Both the position numbers and the translations under genes were made by a program. Shown piece by piece: positions 15,733 through 24,391 of a stretch of 64,000 bases of DNA (its first letter is position 1; each line of letters opens with the position of its first letter). Under the pieces are notes generated by a model, which had not been told where the DNA came from, searched no databases, and saw nothing but the letters and a program-made list of their open reading frames with translations. The DNA is from Micromonospora_G sp044901685 (GTDB lineage: Bacteria > Actinomycetota > Actinomycetes > Mycobacteriales > Micromonosporaceae): contig NZ_JBJDPS010000002.1 of NCBI RefSeq assembly GCF_044901685.1, positions 806,001-870,000 of the forward strand, given 5' to 3'.

Positions 15733-17013
15733 TCACGGCTGGAGCCACCAGGGGCTGCTGTAGGCCACGCCCCAGTCGTTGCACGGGTGCCCGGCCGGGC
15801 CGGGGCTCGGGTTGGCCTGGGTGGGGTCGGAGACGCGCAGCACCACCCAGTTGCCGTCGGCCAGGTTCAGCGGCACGGTGAACCGGGTGACCTGGCCGGC
15901 GACGGTGTCGATCACCTCGGGCACGGTGGGCGCGTTGGTGCCGGGGCGCAGCACCTGGATCCGCAGCGGCCTGCCGATCCACTCCGGACCCCGGTCGAGG
16001 TCCACCTCGAAGGTGACGTCGCCCTGGACCAGCGGAACCACACCACCCATCCGTACGCCGTTGGCGGTGGCGTCCAGGCGCAGGCCGGAGACCCGGGTGG
16101 CGAAGAACCGGCGGGCCCGCATCGCGGCCATCACCTCCTGCCGGGTGTTCTGGGTGACCCAGAGGCCCGTACGTCCCTTGCCCTCCGGGAAGCCCCAGTT
16201 GGTGCCGTGCTCGTCCGAGACACCGGTGAGTCCGGGACGCCAACCGGCGTTCAGGCAGGCGACCAGGGGAGAGGTCTGCCCGCTGCCCCAGCCGTCGAAG
16301 AGGTAGTCGTCGCCCCGGTTGAACATCTCCAGGCCGATCATCGGCTCCCGTACGGCCGAGTTGTAGCGGAAGTCGTCGAAGCGGCCGACCTCGCGGCCCG
16401 GGTGGTTGAACCCGGCCACCCCGCCCGAGCTGGCGATCCAACTGTAGAGCCGGCTCATGCTCGACGACTGGAGCAGGTCGGTGTAGTTGCCGCTGAACCA
16501 GACGTTGACGTGGCCGAGCAGCGGGTGCGACCACTCGAAGCCGCGGATCGCGGTGTACTGGCCGGGGTCGTCGGCGGCGTTGGCGAGCGCGCCGGTGCGG
16601 TCCCACTCCGAACGGGACAGTCCCTCGATGGAGAAGAGCGTGCTGTGGTCGGTGAGCGCCGCGACGTCGAGCCCGGCCTCGCGCATCGACGCGAACGCCA
16701 GCGCGGGATCGCCGTCGCCGTCGGACATCGCGGTGTGGTTGTGCAGGTCGGCGTGGACCAGCGTGGTCCCCTGGGTGATCGACGAGGTACGCGAGGCGCC
16801 GGTGGCCGCCGCCAGATCGGGGCCGCTGGCGAGCCCGGCGGTCGCGGCCCGCGCGGTGCCCGGGGCGGCGGCCAGCATCAGCAGCCCGCCTGCGGCGCTC
16901 GCCATCAGGGTGCGTCGGCTCGTACCGTCGTGGCTGTGCTCGTGGCCGCTGTGGTCGTGCCCGGTGTCCGGGTGGTTGTGCCCGTGGTCGGTGCCGGTGT
17001 GGTCGTGAGTCAT
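15733..17013 (-). CDS. CehA/McbA-family (PHP-like) metallohydrolase, Tat-exported
   Basis: 426 residues. A His-rich stretch (ten His in the first 28 residues) precedes the twin-arginine signal SRRTLMASAAGGLLMLAAAP and an ARA|A cleavage site. The mature enzyme begins a PHP-type metal site with LVHADLHNHTAMSDGDGD, followed by EAGLDVAALTDHS, GFEWSHPLLGHVNVWF and GFNHPGREVG, the metal-ligand blocks of CehA/McbA hydrolases acting on phosphate or carbamate esters. It would fold in the cytoplasm with metals bound, then be exported by Tat. Substrate unknown. Confidence 0.88.
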   Translation of the reverse strand: MTHDHTGTDHGHNHPDTGHDHSGHEHSHDGTSRRTLMASAAGGLLMLAAAPGTARAATAGLASGPDLAAATGASRTSSITQGTTLVHADLHNHTAMSDGDGDPALAFASMREAGLDVAALTDHSTLFSIEGLSRSEWDRTGALANAADDPGQYTAIRGFEWSHPLLGHVNVWFSGNYTDLLQSSSMSRLYSWIASSGGVAGFNHPGREVGRFDDFRYNSAVREPMIGLEMFNRGDDYLFDGWGSGQTSPLVACLNAGWRPGLTGVSDEHGTNWGFPEGKGRTGLWVTQNTRQEVMAAMRARRFFATRVSGLRLDATANGVRMGGVVPLVQGDVTFEVDLDRGPEWIGRPLRIQVLRPGTNAPTVPEVIDTVAGQVTRFTVPLNLADGNWVVLRVSDPTQANPSPGPAGHPCNDWGVAYSSPWWLQP

Positions 17014-17087
17014 GCCGGTCAGTGCATACGACGGTCGGCAACAGATAGATAGGCGCAGTTGTCTGGTTGGTGAAGAGTACGGATCGC

Positions 17088-17663
17088 TTACCGGACGGTC
17101 GCGACGTCCAGCAGGGCGGCGGCCACGTCCCGCGCGGCCATCGCCGACGAGGTGTCGTGGTCGAGCTGGGCGGCGACCGAGGCCCCGTCGTAGAGCAGGA
17201 CGAGCTGACGCGCGAGCAGGTCCGGATCGGCGGCTCCGGCCTCCAGCGCGAGCCCTCGGAACAGCGAACGGACCCAGCCGCGGGCGTTGTCGCAGACCTC
17301 GGCGGCTCTGCTCCCCGGGGCCAGCTCGGCGCTGGCGTTGACAAACGCGCAGCCCCGGAAGTTCGGCTTGGCGAACGCGTCGGCCAGGGCGTCGAAGACG
17401 GCGAGCAGCCGCTCGCGGGGGGAGGTCAGCCCGTCGAGCTTGCGCGCCACCCGCTCCTGCCGGGCCGCGTGCCGGCGCAGCAGGTACGCCCGGACCAGCT
17501 CGTCCTTGCTGCCGAACGCGTTGTAGAGCGTCGCCTTCGCCACCCCGGCGTGCTCGATCACCCGGTCGATGCCGACCGAGTGGACGCCTTCCGCGTAGAA
17601 CAGTTCGTCGGCGGCTGCCAGCAGCCGATCTCTGGCCGACGGACCGGTGCCTTTGACGGACAT
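17088..17663 (-). CDS. TetR family regulator
   Basis: 191 residues with an N-terminal TetR HTH (ARDRLLAAADELFYAEGVHS, VIEHAGVAKATLYNAFGSKDELV) and a C-terminal region of the common CAFVNASAE type. It is divergent from the alpha/beta hydrolase gene at 17850, 186 bp away, and a partly symmetric TAGACAGACCGGCCTACC sequence lies just upstream of its start, so it probably represses both itself and the hydrolase. Confidence 0.9.
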   Translation of the reverse strand: MSVKGTGPSARDRLLAAADELFYAEGVHSVGIDRVIEHAGVAKATLYNAFGSKDELVRAYLLRRHAARQERVARKLDGLTSPRERLLAVFDALADAFAKPNFRGCAFVNASAELAPGSRAAEVCDNARGWVRSLFRGLALEAGAADPDLLARQLVLLYDGASVAAQLDHDTSSAMAARDVAAALLDVATVR

Positions 17664-17676
17664 GGCGGCAAGGGTA

Positions 17677-17700
17677 CTAGACAGACCGGCCTACCTGCTA
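17677..17700. promoter_or_regulatory. Candidate TetR operator
   Basis: Imperfect dyad centred on ACCGGC (TAGACAGACC / GGCCTACCTGCTA) in the TetR-hydrolase intergenic region. It resembles the TAGACAG..CTGTCTA class of TetR sites; six of nine paired bases match. Confidence 0.4.
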
Positions 17701-17849
17701 CGCCGCGAAGGGTGGTCGGAGTCGTCTCGTGCGGCTCGGGGCCGCCGCCCTGGTCGACTCTTTATGTCCTAAGGTATTGTCTCGCGCGGCATCACTTTAT
17801 CCGCTACAGGATTCGCCACATCCCACCGACCCGAAACCGGAGACGACCC

Positions 17850-18743
17850 ATGCCCGAGGTGACCCTGCACGACGGAAGCGTGCTCGATCTCGAAATCCAC
17901 GGCACCGGCCCCACCCTGCTGCTACCGGTCGACCCGCGCCCGACCGAGGGGCCGGCGGCCGAGGAACTGCGACGCTGGGGGATGGACCCGGCCCTCGGCC
18001 GGAACCTGGTCGACGGGCTGTCGGACCTGTTCCGGGTGGTCGCCTTCGACTACGAGGGCCACCTCCGGGCCGCCCCGAAGGCCGACACGCTGACCCCGGA
18101 CGCCATCAGCCGGGACCTGCTCGCCGTGGCCGACGCCGTGGGAGCCGACCGGTTCGCGTACTACGGGTATTCGTGGCTCGCGTTGAGCGGGCTGCAACTG
18201 GCGATCCGGACCGACCGCCTCTCGGCGCTGGTGATGGGCGGCTTCCCGCCGATCGACGGGCCGTACGCGCAGATGCTGGCGGTGACCATGGCGACGCACG
18301 ACATGGCCGCCAATCCCCCGGCCGAAACGACCGGGTGGAGCGGCGCGGGAGAGTCGACCGGGCCCGAGGAGTACGACTGGTCGTCGGCCCCGGTGACGCT
18401 GAGCGAACCGCAGACCCGCCAGTACGTCACCCTCTACCAGGCGCTGCGAGGCTTCGACGACCAGGCGGTCCAGTCCCGGCTGACCTGCCCCCGGTTGTGC
18501 TTCGTCGGCTCGGCGGACAAGATCACGTACGGCGAGCGCTGGGGCGACGTGGTGGTCGACATCGCCGGTCCGGTGCTGCGCCGGGGCACGGAGTTGGAGT
18601 CCCTGGGCTGGGACGTGCGGGCGCTGGACGGCCTCGACCACACCCGGGCGATGCAGCCGGCACAGGTCCTGCCGGTCCTGCGCCCGTGGCTGATCGCCGC
18701 GCTCGGCGTCGACGCCACCCCGACGGCCGACGTTCGACGGTAG
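17850..18743 (+). CDS. Alpha/beta-fold hydrolase
   Basis: 297 residues from the ATG at 17850. It has the strand FRVVAFDYEGHLRAAP, a nucleophile elbow G-Y-S-W (YYGYSWLALSGLQLA) and a C-terminal catalytic histidine in LDGLDHTRAM. The substrate is not evident. Control by the divergent TetR is likely. It ends directly at a strong terminator hairpin. Confidence 0.85.
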   Translation: MPEVTLHDGSVLDLEIHGTGPTLLLPVDPRPTEGPAAEELRRWGMDPALGRNLVDGLSDLFRVVAFDYEGHLRAAPKADTLTPDAISRDLLAVADAVGADRFAYYGYSWLALSGLQLAIRTDRLSALVMGGFPPIDGPYAQMLAVTMATHDMAANPPAETTGWSGAGESTGPEEYDWSSAPVTLSEPQTRQYVTLYQALRGFDDQAVQSRLTCPRLCFVGSADKITYGERWGDVVVDIAGPVLRRGTELESLGWDVRALDGLDHTRAMQPAQVLPVLRPWLIAALGVDATPTADVRR

Positions 18744-18786
18744 ACAACGGGATCGTGGTCCGTCGGGCGGACCACGATCCCGTTGT
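18744..18786. terminator. Strong hairpin after the hydrolase
   Basis: A 19-bp perfect stem (arms 18744-18762 and 18768-18786) with a TCGGG loop starts one base after the hydrolase stop. The last arm is followed by a short T-rich ATCTTG. Confidence 0.85.
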
Positions 18787-19333
18787 ATCTTGTGAGGCTG
18801 CGGCAACGTGCCGTACCAGGGACCGGGAGGTCGTCGCGTCCAGGGAACCCGAGCGCAGGCTCATCGCCTCGAACAAGAGGGCGCGGCACGACTACGCGAT
18901 CCTCAAGACGTACGAGGCGGGCATCGCGCTGTTCGGCACCGAGGTCAAGTCGCTGCGGGCCGGGCGGGCGTCGTTGGTCGACGCGTTCGCCCAGGAGCGT
19001 GACGGCGAGCTCATGCTGTACGGGCTGCACATCCCGGAGTACGCGTACGGCACCTGGACCAACCACCAGCCGCGCCGGACCAGGAAACTGCTGCTGCATC
19101 GCGGTGAGATCAAGAAGATCCTGGACCAGGTACGCGATCCGGGGCTCACCCTGGTGCCGCTGTCGATGTACTTCGCCAACGGCTGGGCCAAGGTCGAACT
19201 CGGCCTCGCCCGGGGCAAGCGCTCCTACGACAAGCGGCAGGCGCTCGCCGAACGGGACGCCAACCGCGAGATCGCCCGCGCGTTGGGTCAGCACCTCAAA
19301 GGTCGCCTCCGGGCGGGCGACCGCTCGTCGTAG
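18755..19333 (+). CDS. smpB: SsrA-binding protein SmpB, start uncertain
   Basis: SmpB binds tmRNA and rescues stalled ribosomes. The conserved protein is clear: REPERRLIASNKRARHDYAI, GTEVKSLRAGRASLVDAFAQ, LHIPEYAYGTWTNHQPRRTR, KLLLHRGEI and GLARGKRSYDKRQALAERD. The start is odd: no in-frame ATG, GTG or TTG exists near the expected N-terminus (about 18836, just after GGGAGG at 18825-18830). The only nearby in-frame standard start is the GTG at 18755, inside the upstream terminator stem, which would add about 27 residues. A non-standard start or a sequence error is possible. The reading frame is otherwise intact to its usual end. Confidence 0.9.
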   Translation: MVRRADHDPVVSCEAAATCRTRDREVVASREPERRLIASNKRARHDYAILKTYEAGIALFGTEVKSLRAGRASLVDAFAQERDGELMLYGLHIPEYAYGTWTNHQPRRTRKLLLHRGEIKKILDQVRDPGLTLVPLSMYFANGWAKVELGLARGKRSYDKRQALAERDANREIARALGQHLKGRLRAGDRSS

Positions 19334-19336
19334 TCG

Positions 19337-20446
19337 CTACCGGACCGCCCAGCGCTGGCCGCTGCCGCCGTTGCAGTCGTAGAGCTGGGCCTTGCTGCCG
19401 TTGGCGGTGCCGCCGCCGGCCACCTCGACACAGCGGCCGGAGGCCGGGACGACGATCGACCCGTCGGCGGCGAAGGTGAAGCGCTGTGCGCCGGTGCCGT
19501 TGCAGGTCCAGATCTGCACCTTGGTGCCGTTGGCCGTGCCGCTGCCGGAGATGTCGAGGCAGCGGTCGCCGTACACCCGCAGTTCGCCGTTCGCGGTCCG
19601 GGTCCAGCGCTGGTTGGTGCCGCCGTGGCAGTCCCAGATGACCGCCTGGCTGCCGGCCGCGTTGCTGGCACCGTAGACGTCCAGGCAGCGGCCGGAGGCC
19701 GGATTGACCAGCGATACGGCGGTGCCGACCGGCGGCACGCCCGGCGGGGTCAGGCTGGCCGGTACGGCCTGGAGCGCGGCGAACCACCTCGCCGCCATCT
19801 TGTCGTAGCCACCGGCGTTGGGGTGCACCCCGTCGGCCAGGTCGGCCGTGGTCAGCGCCGAGTACATGTCGACCAGGTGGGTCCGGGAGCCCTTCTGCGC
19901 CACGATCCCGGGAATGGTCGCGTTGTACGCGCGCACCCGAGCGTCGAGCGTCGGGTTGGTCTCCGGGGTGATGGTGGCGACAAAGAGTTCCACCGTGGGG
20001 ACGGTCGCCCGGATCTTGTCGATCAGGGCGGAGAGCCGGGCCGGCGCGTTTGCCACGTCGTAGTTCTGGTTCATGTCGTTGGTACCGATGTGCAGCAGTA
20101 CGGTGCGCGGGGTGGTCGCCTGGAGCCAACCGACGATGTTCGCGTCGAGCTGGTCGATCCGCCAACCGGAGTGGCCCTCGTGGTCGCGGTCGCCGAGACT
20201 CGCCGGTCCGTTGGCGGCCGAGCCCACGAAGTCGACCGTGTGACCGCCGCCGACAAAGCGCTGCCACAGGTTGATCCGGTACCCGCCGGGCACGTTGAAC
20301 CCGTCGGTGATCGAGTCACCGAGCGGCATGACGCGTACCCCGCCGTTCGACTCGGCCTGGGCCGGCGTGGCCGGGGCCAGGGCGAACCCGGTGGCGAGGG
20401 CGAGTCCGAGGCCGGCGGCGGCGAGCCGACGTACGTTCCATCGCAT
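19337..20446 (-). CDS. Secreted SGNH/GDSL esterase with ricin-type lectin domain
   Basis: 369 residues with a Sec signal peptide (LAAAGLGLALATGFALAPATPAQA). The catalytic domain has block I MPLGDSITDG, block III HIGTNDMNQN and block V DLADGVHPN with the Ser and Asp-x-x-His. From about residue 240 a ricin B-type beta-trefoil follows, with three CLDVYGAS / CLDISGSG / CVEVAGGG repeats and Q-x-W signatures (NQRWT, QRFTF, GQRWAVR). It probably deacetylates or de-esterifies extracellular polysaccharide. It is convergent with smpB, 3 bp apart. Confidence 0.92.
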   Translation of the reverse strand: MRWNVRRLAAAGLGLALATGFALAPATPAQAESNGGVRVMPLGDSITDGFNVPGGYRINLWQRFVGGGHTVDFVGSAANGPASLGDRDHEGHSGWRIDQLDANIVGWLQATTPRTVLLHIGTNDMNQNYDVANAPARLSALIDKIRATVPTVELFVATITPETNPTLDARVRAYNATIPGIVAQKGSRTHLVDMYSALTTADLADGVHPNAGGYDKMAARWFAALQAVPASLTPPGVPPVGTAVSLVNPASGRCLDVYGASNAAGSQAVIWDCHGGTNQRWTRTANGELRVYGDRCLDISGSGTANGTKVQIWTCNGTGAQRFTFAADGSIVVPASGRCVEVAGGGTANGSKAQLYDCNGGSGQRWAVR

Positions 20447-20641
20447 GGGCGATCCTCTCGTCGGTGCCGCCTCTGGGACGGGTCGCGGGAGACCGCTGGG
20501 CTGGAGCGGCGACGACGGGACAGGCGGCTACATCGAGAGTTGACGATGTAATGGAGGTCGCGCGAGCCCAACGGCTAGCCGGGTCGGACGAACGTCCACC
20601 CCGCTGCGCCGAACGGTCACCTGGCCCGAATCGGCCGGGTG

Positions 20642-21826
20642 TCAGTCGCTCACCAGATCCGGGTCGGCGTAACGGCGCATTTTGCCGTGGTCGCCCGGAA
20701 GGCCGTACTCGGCGACCAGCATGCTGAAGTTGCCGAAGTCGAACTCGTCGTAGCGCCAGCTCCCCGGTGCGTCGGCGAGCACCCGGACCAGCCGGCGCTG
20801 CCGCTCGTCGAGCTGCTCGAAGGGTGCCGGTCCGGGCACCGGGCCGTCCGGGAAGGCGTACCGCAGCGCCTCACCCAGCACGGTCAGCGCCTCCTCGGCG
20901 TGCACCAGGGGCAACCGGGCCAGGGTGGCGGCGAACGCCGCGTCGGCGCTGGCCGGACCGAGCTGGCGCAGCGCCAGGGTGGCGTAGCCGGCGAGGTCGC
21001 CGCCGAGGAAGGGGAACTCCTGGTCGCGCCGGCTGCCGCCGCCGGCCCAGTGGAGCAACTCCGTCGCCACCCGGGGGTCGGCGGCCGGGCCGTCCAGCCG
21101 GGCCAGCGCGATCGCGCCGGCCCAGCGGACCAGCGGGCGCGGGTCGTCCAGGGCCGCGCGGGCGAGCCGGGCGCTGCCGTCCGCGCCGAGCAGCCCGGCC
21201 GAGACCAGTGCGACGGCGACCAGGCCCTGGTCCGCGTCGGCCTCGGCGACCAGGTCCGCCAGGGCCGCGAGGCTCGGCTCCGCTCCGGCGGGCGCGGCGT
21301 CCGCCGGAAACCACCCCAGGGTGTACGCGGCGATGGTGCGCAGGCCGAGGTCGGCGCCGTCGAGCAGGGAACGCAGCACCGGCAGCCCGTCGCGCACCGC
21401 CTCCCATCCACGCAGTGCGGCGTACGTGTCGACGGCGACGTGCTCCGCCGTGGTACGTCCGGTCCGTCCCCGGGCCAGCACCTCCGCGCCACCCGAGGCC
21501 CGTTGCCGAAGCTCGTCGATCCGGATGCCGTCGGGCAGCCACGCCTCGTCGGAGCCGATCGCGATCCAGACCAGCAACAACGCGACAAACTCCCGGTCTG
21601 CCTGGGCCGGATCCGCGACCAGGTCGAGCAGGGCCGGGACGGCGTACGCGCTCGCCTGGTAGCGGGTGCCCTGGTGGACCAGGCTGTGCAGCAACTCGCC
21701 GAACGCCCCGTGTCGCGTCTCCTGGTCGCCGCTGGCCAACTCGCCCAGCAGTCCCGGGATGTCCTCGGCCGTGCCGTACGCGTGCTCCAATGTGGACCAG
21801 TCGACCGTGTTGCCCAGCTCCGGCAT
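20642..21826 (-). CDS. HEAT-repeat-like hypothetical protein
   Basis: 394 residues, Ala/Leu-rich, built of repeated helical pairs such as RHGAFGELLHSLVHQGTRYQ, YAVPALLDLVADP and LVRWAGAIALARLDGP. This pattern, with periodic PAL-L and W-A--AL--L, is that of HEAT/armadillo solenoids acting as protein-binding scaffolds. No catalytic motif, signal peptide or membrane segment. Similar proteins appear in actinomycetes as hypotheticals. It is downstream of, and on the same strand as, csoR. Confidence 0.7.
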   Translation of the reverse strand: MPELGNTVDWSTLEHAYGTAEDIPGLLGELASGDQETRHGAFGELLHSLVHQGTRYQASAYAVPALLDLVADPAQADREFVALLLVWIAIGSDEAWLPDGIRIDELRQRASGGAEVLARGRTGRTTAEHVAVDTYAALRGWEAVRDGLPVLRSLLDGADLGLRTIAAYTLGWFPADAAPAGAEPSLAALADLVAEADADQGLVAVALVSAGLLGADGSARLARAALDDPRPLVRWAGAIALARLDGPAADPRVATELLHWAGGGSRRDQEFPFLGGDLAGYATLALRQLGPASADAAFAATLARLPLVHAEEALTVLGEALRYAFPDGPVPGPAPFEQLDERQRRLVRVLADAPGSWRYDEFDFGNFSMLVAEYGLPGDHGKMRRYADPDLVSD

Positions 21827-21862
21827 CGGCCCATCCTGCCACCCGGGTGCGACGGATCCCGC

Positions 21863-22165
21863 TCAGCCGCGCTTGAGCAGCCGGCCGACGGCGGCCATCA
21901 TCTCGGTGGCCATCTCGTCGGCACGTCCCTCGGCCGCGCCCTCGTGCATGCAGTGCCGGGTGTGCCCGTCCAGCAGCCCGAGGGCGACCTTGTCGAGAGC
22001 GGCCTGGATCGCGGAGATCTGGGTGAGGATGTCGATGCAGTAGCGGTCGTCCTCGACCATCTTCTCGATGCCGCGCACCTGCCCCTCGACGCGTCGCAGC
22101 CGGGAGAGGAGCTGGTCCTTGCTGGCGGTGTAACCGCGGGTCGGGGTGGGTTCGGCGGAGGTCAT
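21863..22165 (-). CDS. csoR: CsoR-type copper-sensing repressor
   Basis: 100 residues, all helical, with the Cu(I) ligand triad C43, H68 and C72 (spacing 25 and 4, exactly as in CsoR) in DDRYCIDIL and DGHTRHCMH. Divergent from a copper-type ATPase, with two G-C tract operators in between, so copper relieves repression of the ATPase and of csoR itself. Confidence 0.93.
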   Translation of the reverse strand: MTSAEPTPTRGYTASKDQLLSRLRRVEGQVRGIEKMVEDDRYCIDILTQISAIQAALDKVALGLLDGHTRHCMHEGAAEGRADEMATEMMAAVGRLLKRG

Positions 22166-22179
22166 GCATCGAGTGTAGC

Positions 22180-22195
22180 TAACCCCCGGGGGGTA
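22180..22195. promoter_or_regulatory. CsoR operator 1
   Basis: AACCCCCGGGGGGTA, a C-tract/G-tract dyad 14 bp upstream of csoR. It matches the TACCCCC-N-GGGGGTA operator class known for CsoR, with one mismatch. Confidence 0.7.
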
Positions 22196-22216
22196 TGTTA
22201 CCTTTCCTGGTACTGG

Positions 22217-22231
22217 TACCCCCAGGGGGTA
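22217..22231. promoter_or_regulatory. CsoR operator 2
   Basis: TACCCCC-A-GGGGGTA, a perfect 7-bp-arm palindrome just upstream of the copper ATPase start, overlapping its likely promoter. Confidence 0.85.
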
Positions 22232-22255
22232 TATGGTCGAGGTGACGGTGAGGAG

Positions 22256-24343
22256 ATGACGGGAATGCGACCCGACATGGCGGACCAGCCGAACCCATCG
22301 GACACCGGGTCACATCAGCACCATGGCGGACACCAGGGACATGACAAGCACGCCGGGCACGACCCGGAGGCGTTCCGGCGCAAGTTCTGGCTGAGCCTGG
22401 CGCTGACCGTACCGATCGTGGTCACCAGCCACATGGTGATGGAATGGTTCGGCTACCGGCTCGACTTTCCGGGCATGTCCTGGGTCGGCCCGGTGCTCGG
22501 GACGGCGGTCTTCTTCTACGGAGGCTGGCCGTTCCTGGTCGGCGGGATCCGGGAGATCCGGGACCGGGCGCCCGGCATGATGCTGCTTATCTCGATGGCG
22601 ATCACCGTCGCGTACGTCGCCTCCGTGGCGACCAGCGCGGGCGCGTTCGACCTCGACTTCTGGTGGGAGCTGGCCGCACTGGTGACCATCATGCTGCTCG
22701 GTCACTGGCAGGAGATGAAGGCGATCGGTCAGGCGCGCGGAGCGTTGAGCGCCCTGGCGGCGCTCCTGCCCGACGACGCCGAGCGGATCGACGGCGACGG
22801 GCGGGTGACCCGGGTGCCGGTGCCCGACCTGCGGGTGGACGATCTTGTCCTGGTCCGCTCCGGGGCCCGGGTGCCGGCCGACGGGAGGATCGTCGACGGG
22901 CGGGCCGAGCTGGACGAGTCGATGATCACCGGGGAGTCCCGGCCGGTCCGGCGGGAGGTCGGCGACCGGGTGGTGGCCGGCACGGTGGCGACCGACTCGG
23001 CGATCCGGGTCCGGGTGGCGGCGGTGGGCGAGGACACCGCGCTCGCCGGCATCCAACGGCTGGTCGCCCAGGCACAGGCGTCGAGCGGTCGGGCGCAGGT
23101 GCTCGCCGACCGGTTCGCCGCGCTGCTGTTCTACGTCGCCGTCTCCGCCGCCGTACTGACCTTTGCCGCCTGGGGCGCCTTCGGCGACCTCGACGAGTCG
23201 GTGGTGCGAACCGTGACGGTGCTGGTGATCGCCTGCCCGCACGCCCTCGGGCTGGCGATCCCGCTGGTGATCGCGCTGTCGACGGCGGTGGCGGCCAAGG
23301 CCGGCATCCTGGTCAAGGACCGGCTGGCACTGGAGCGGATGCGGACCGTGCAGGCGGTGCTCTTCGACAAGACCGGGACCCTGACCAGGGGCGTGCACAC
23401 GCTGACCGACCTGGCCGCCGCGCCCGGGCAGGACCCCGACGAGGTGCTCCGGCTGGCCGGCGCGGTCGAGGCGGACAGCGAGCACCCGCTCGCCAGGGCG
23501 ATCGTCACCGCCGCCGAGGCGCGCGGCCGGACCGCCGTCGCGACCGGGTTCCGGTCGCTGACCGGGCGCGGCGTCCGCGCGACGGTCGACGGCACCGAGT
23601 ACGCCGTGGGCGGTCCCGCCCTGCTCGAGGAGCTGGACGCGAGTGTGCCGCCGGAGTTGTCGGCCAGCACCGAACAGTGGTCGGGTCGGGGCGCCGCGGT
23701 GCTGCACCTGGTGCGGTTCGAGGCACGGGGCGCGCGGGTGCTGGGCGCACTCGGGCTGGCCGACGAGATTCGCCCCGAGGCACGACAGGCGATCCGACAA
23801 CTGCGCGACCAGGGCGTACGGAAAATCGTCATGATCACCGGTGATGCCCGTGCGGTGGCCGAGGCGGTCGCCGCCGACCTCGGCTTCCGGCCCGGGGTGG
23901 ACGAGGTCTTCGCCGAGGTGCTGCCGGCGGAGAAGGACCGGGCGGTGGCCGACCTGCAGGCGCGCGGACTGCGGGTGGCGATGGTCGGTGACGGCGTCAA
24001 CGACGCGCCGGCGCTGGCCCGCGCGGACGTCGGGATCGCGATCGGCGCCGGCACCGACGTGGCGATCGAGTCCGCGGCGGTGGTGCTCGCCTCGTCCGAC
24101 CCGCGCGGGGTGACCGGGGTGATCCGGCTGTCGAAGCTCTCCTACCGCAAGATGCTCCAGAACCTCGGCTGGGCGGCCGGCTACAACCTGGTCGCGATCC
24201 CGCTCGCCGCCGGGGTGCTCGCCTGGGCCGGTCTGACGCTCAGCCCGGCGATCGGTGCGGTGCTGATGTCCGCCTCCACCATCGTGGTCGCGCTCAACGC
24301 GCAACTGCTGCGCGCCGTCCGGCTCGCCCCCGAACAGCAGTAG
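22256..24343 (+). CDS. Copper-type P1B ATPase (CopB-like, CPH)
   Basis: 695 residues from the ATG at 22256 (GAGGAG upstream). The N-terminus is a His-rich metal-binding segment (HQHHGGHQGHDKHAGHD) in place of a HMA domain. The transport motif is CPH (VIACPHALGLAIPLV), which marks the P1B-3/CopB branch, usually Cu(II)/Cu(I) efflux. P-type hallmarks: phosphorylation site DKTGTLTRG, TGES actuator loop (MITGESRPV), nucleotide-binding SEHPLARAI, and MVGDGVNDAPALA. The gene is controlled by the divergent CsoR and its operators, so it is a copper-induced exporter. Confidence 0.93.
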   Translation: MTGMRPDMADQPNPSDTGSHQHHGGHQGHDKHAGHDPEAFRRKFWLSLALTVPIVVTSHMVMEWFGYRLDFPGMSWVGPVLGTAVFFYGGWPFLVGGIREIRDRAPGMMLLISMAITVAYVASVATSAGAFDLDFWWELAALVTIMLLGHWQEMKAIGQARGALSALAALLPDDAERIDGDGRVTRVPVPDLRVDDLVLVRSGARVPADGRIVDGRAELDESMITGESRPVRREVGDRVVAGTVATDSAIRVRVAAVGEDTALAGIQRLVAQAQASSGRAQVLADRFAALLFYVAVSAAVLTFAAWGAFGDLDESVVRTVTVLVIACPHALGLAIPLVIALSTAVAAKAGILVKDRLALERMRTVQAVLFDKTGTLTRGVHTLTDLAAAPGQDPDEVLRLAGAVEADSEHPLARAIVTAAEARGRTAVATGFRSLTGRGVRATVDGTEYAVGGPALLEELDASVPPELSASTEQWSGRGAAVLHLVRFEARGARVLGALGLADEIRPEARQAIRQLRDQGVRKIVMITGDARAVAEAVAADLGFRPGVDEVFAEVLPAEKDRAVADLQARGLRVAMVGDGVNDAPALARADVGIAIGAGTDVAIESAAVVLASSDPRGVTGVIRLSKLSYRKMLQNLGWAAGYNLVAIPLAAGVLAWAGLTLSPAIGAVLMSASTIVVALNAQLLRAVRLAPEQQ

Positions 24344-24385
24344 CCGGTGTGGACCCGGCCGGGCGGACGGCTGGGTCCACACCGG
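24344..24385. terminator. Hairpin between convergent genes
   Basis: A 13-bp perfect stem, CCGGTGTGGACCC against GGGTCCACACCGG, starting directly after the ATPase stop and ending just before the convergent lipoprotein gene. Confidence 0.8.
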
Positions 24386-24391
24386 CTTCGG

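Noticed and set aside
17067..17849. Upstream extension of the alpha/beta hydrolase frame through the TetR gene
   Set aside because: It is antisense to the TetR gene; the hydrolase begins at the ATG at 17850.
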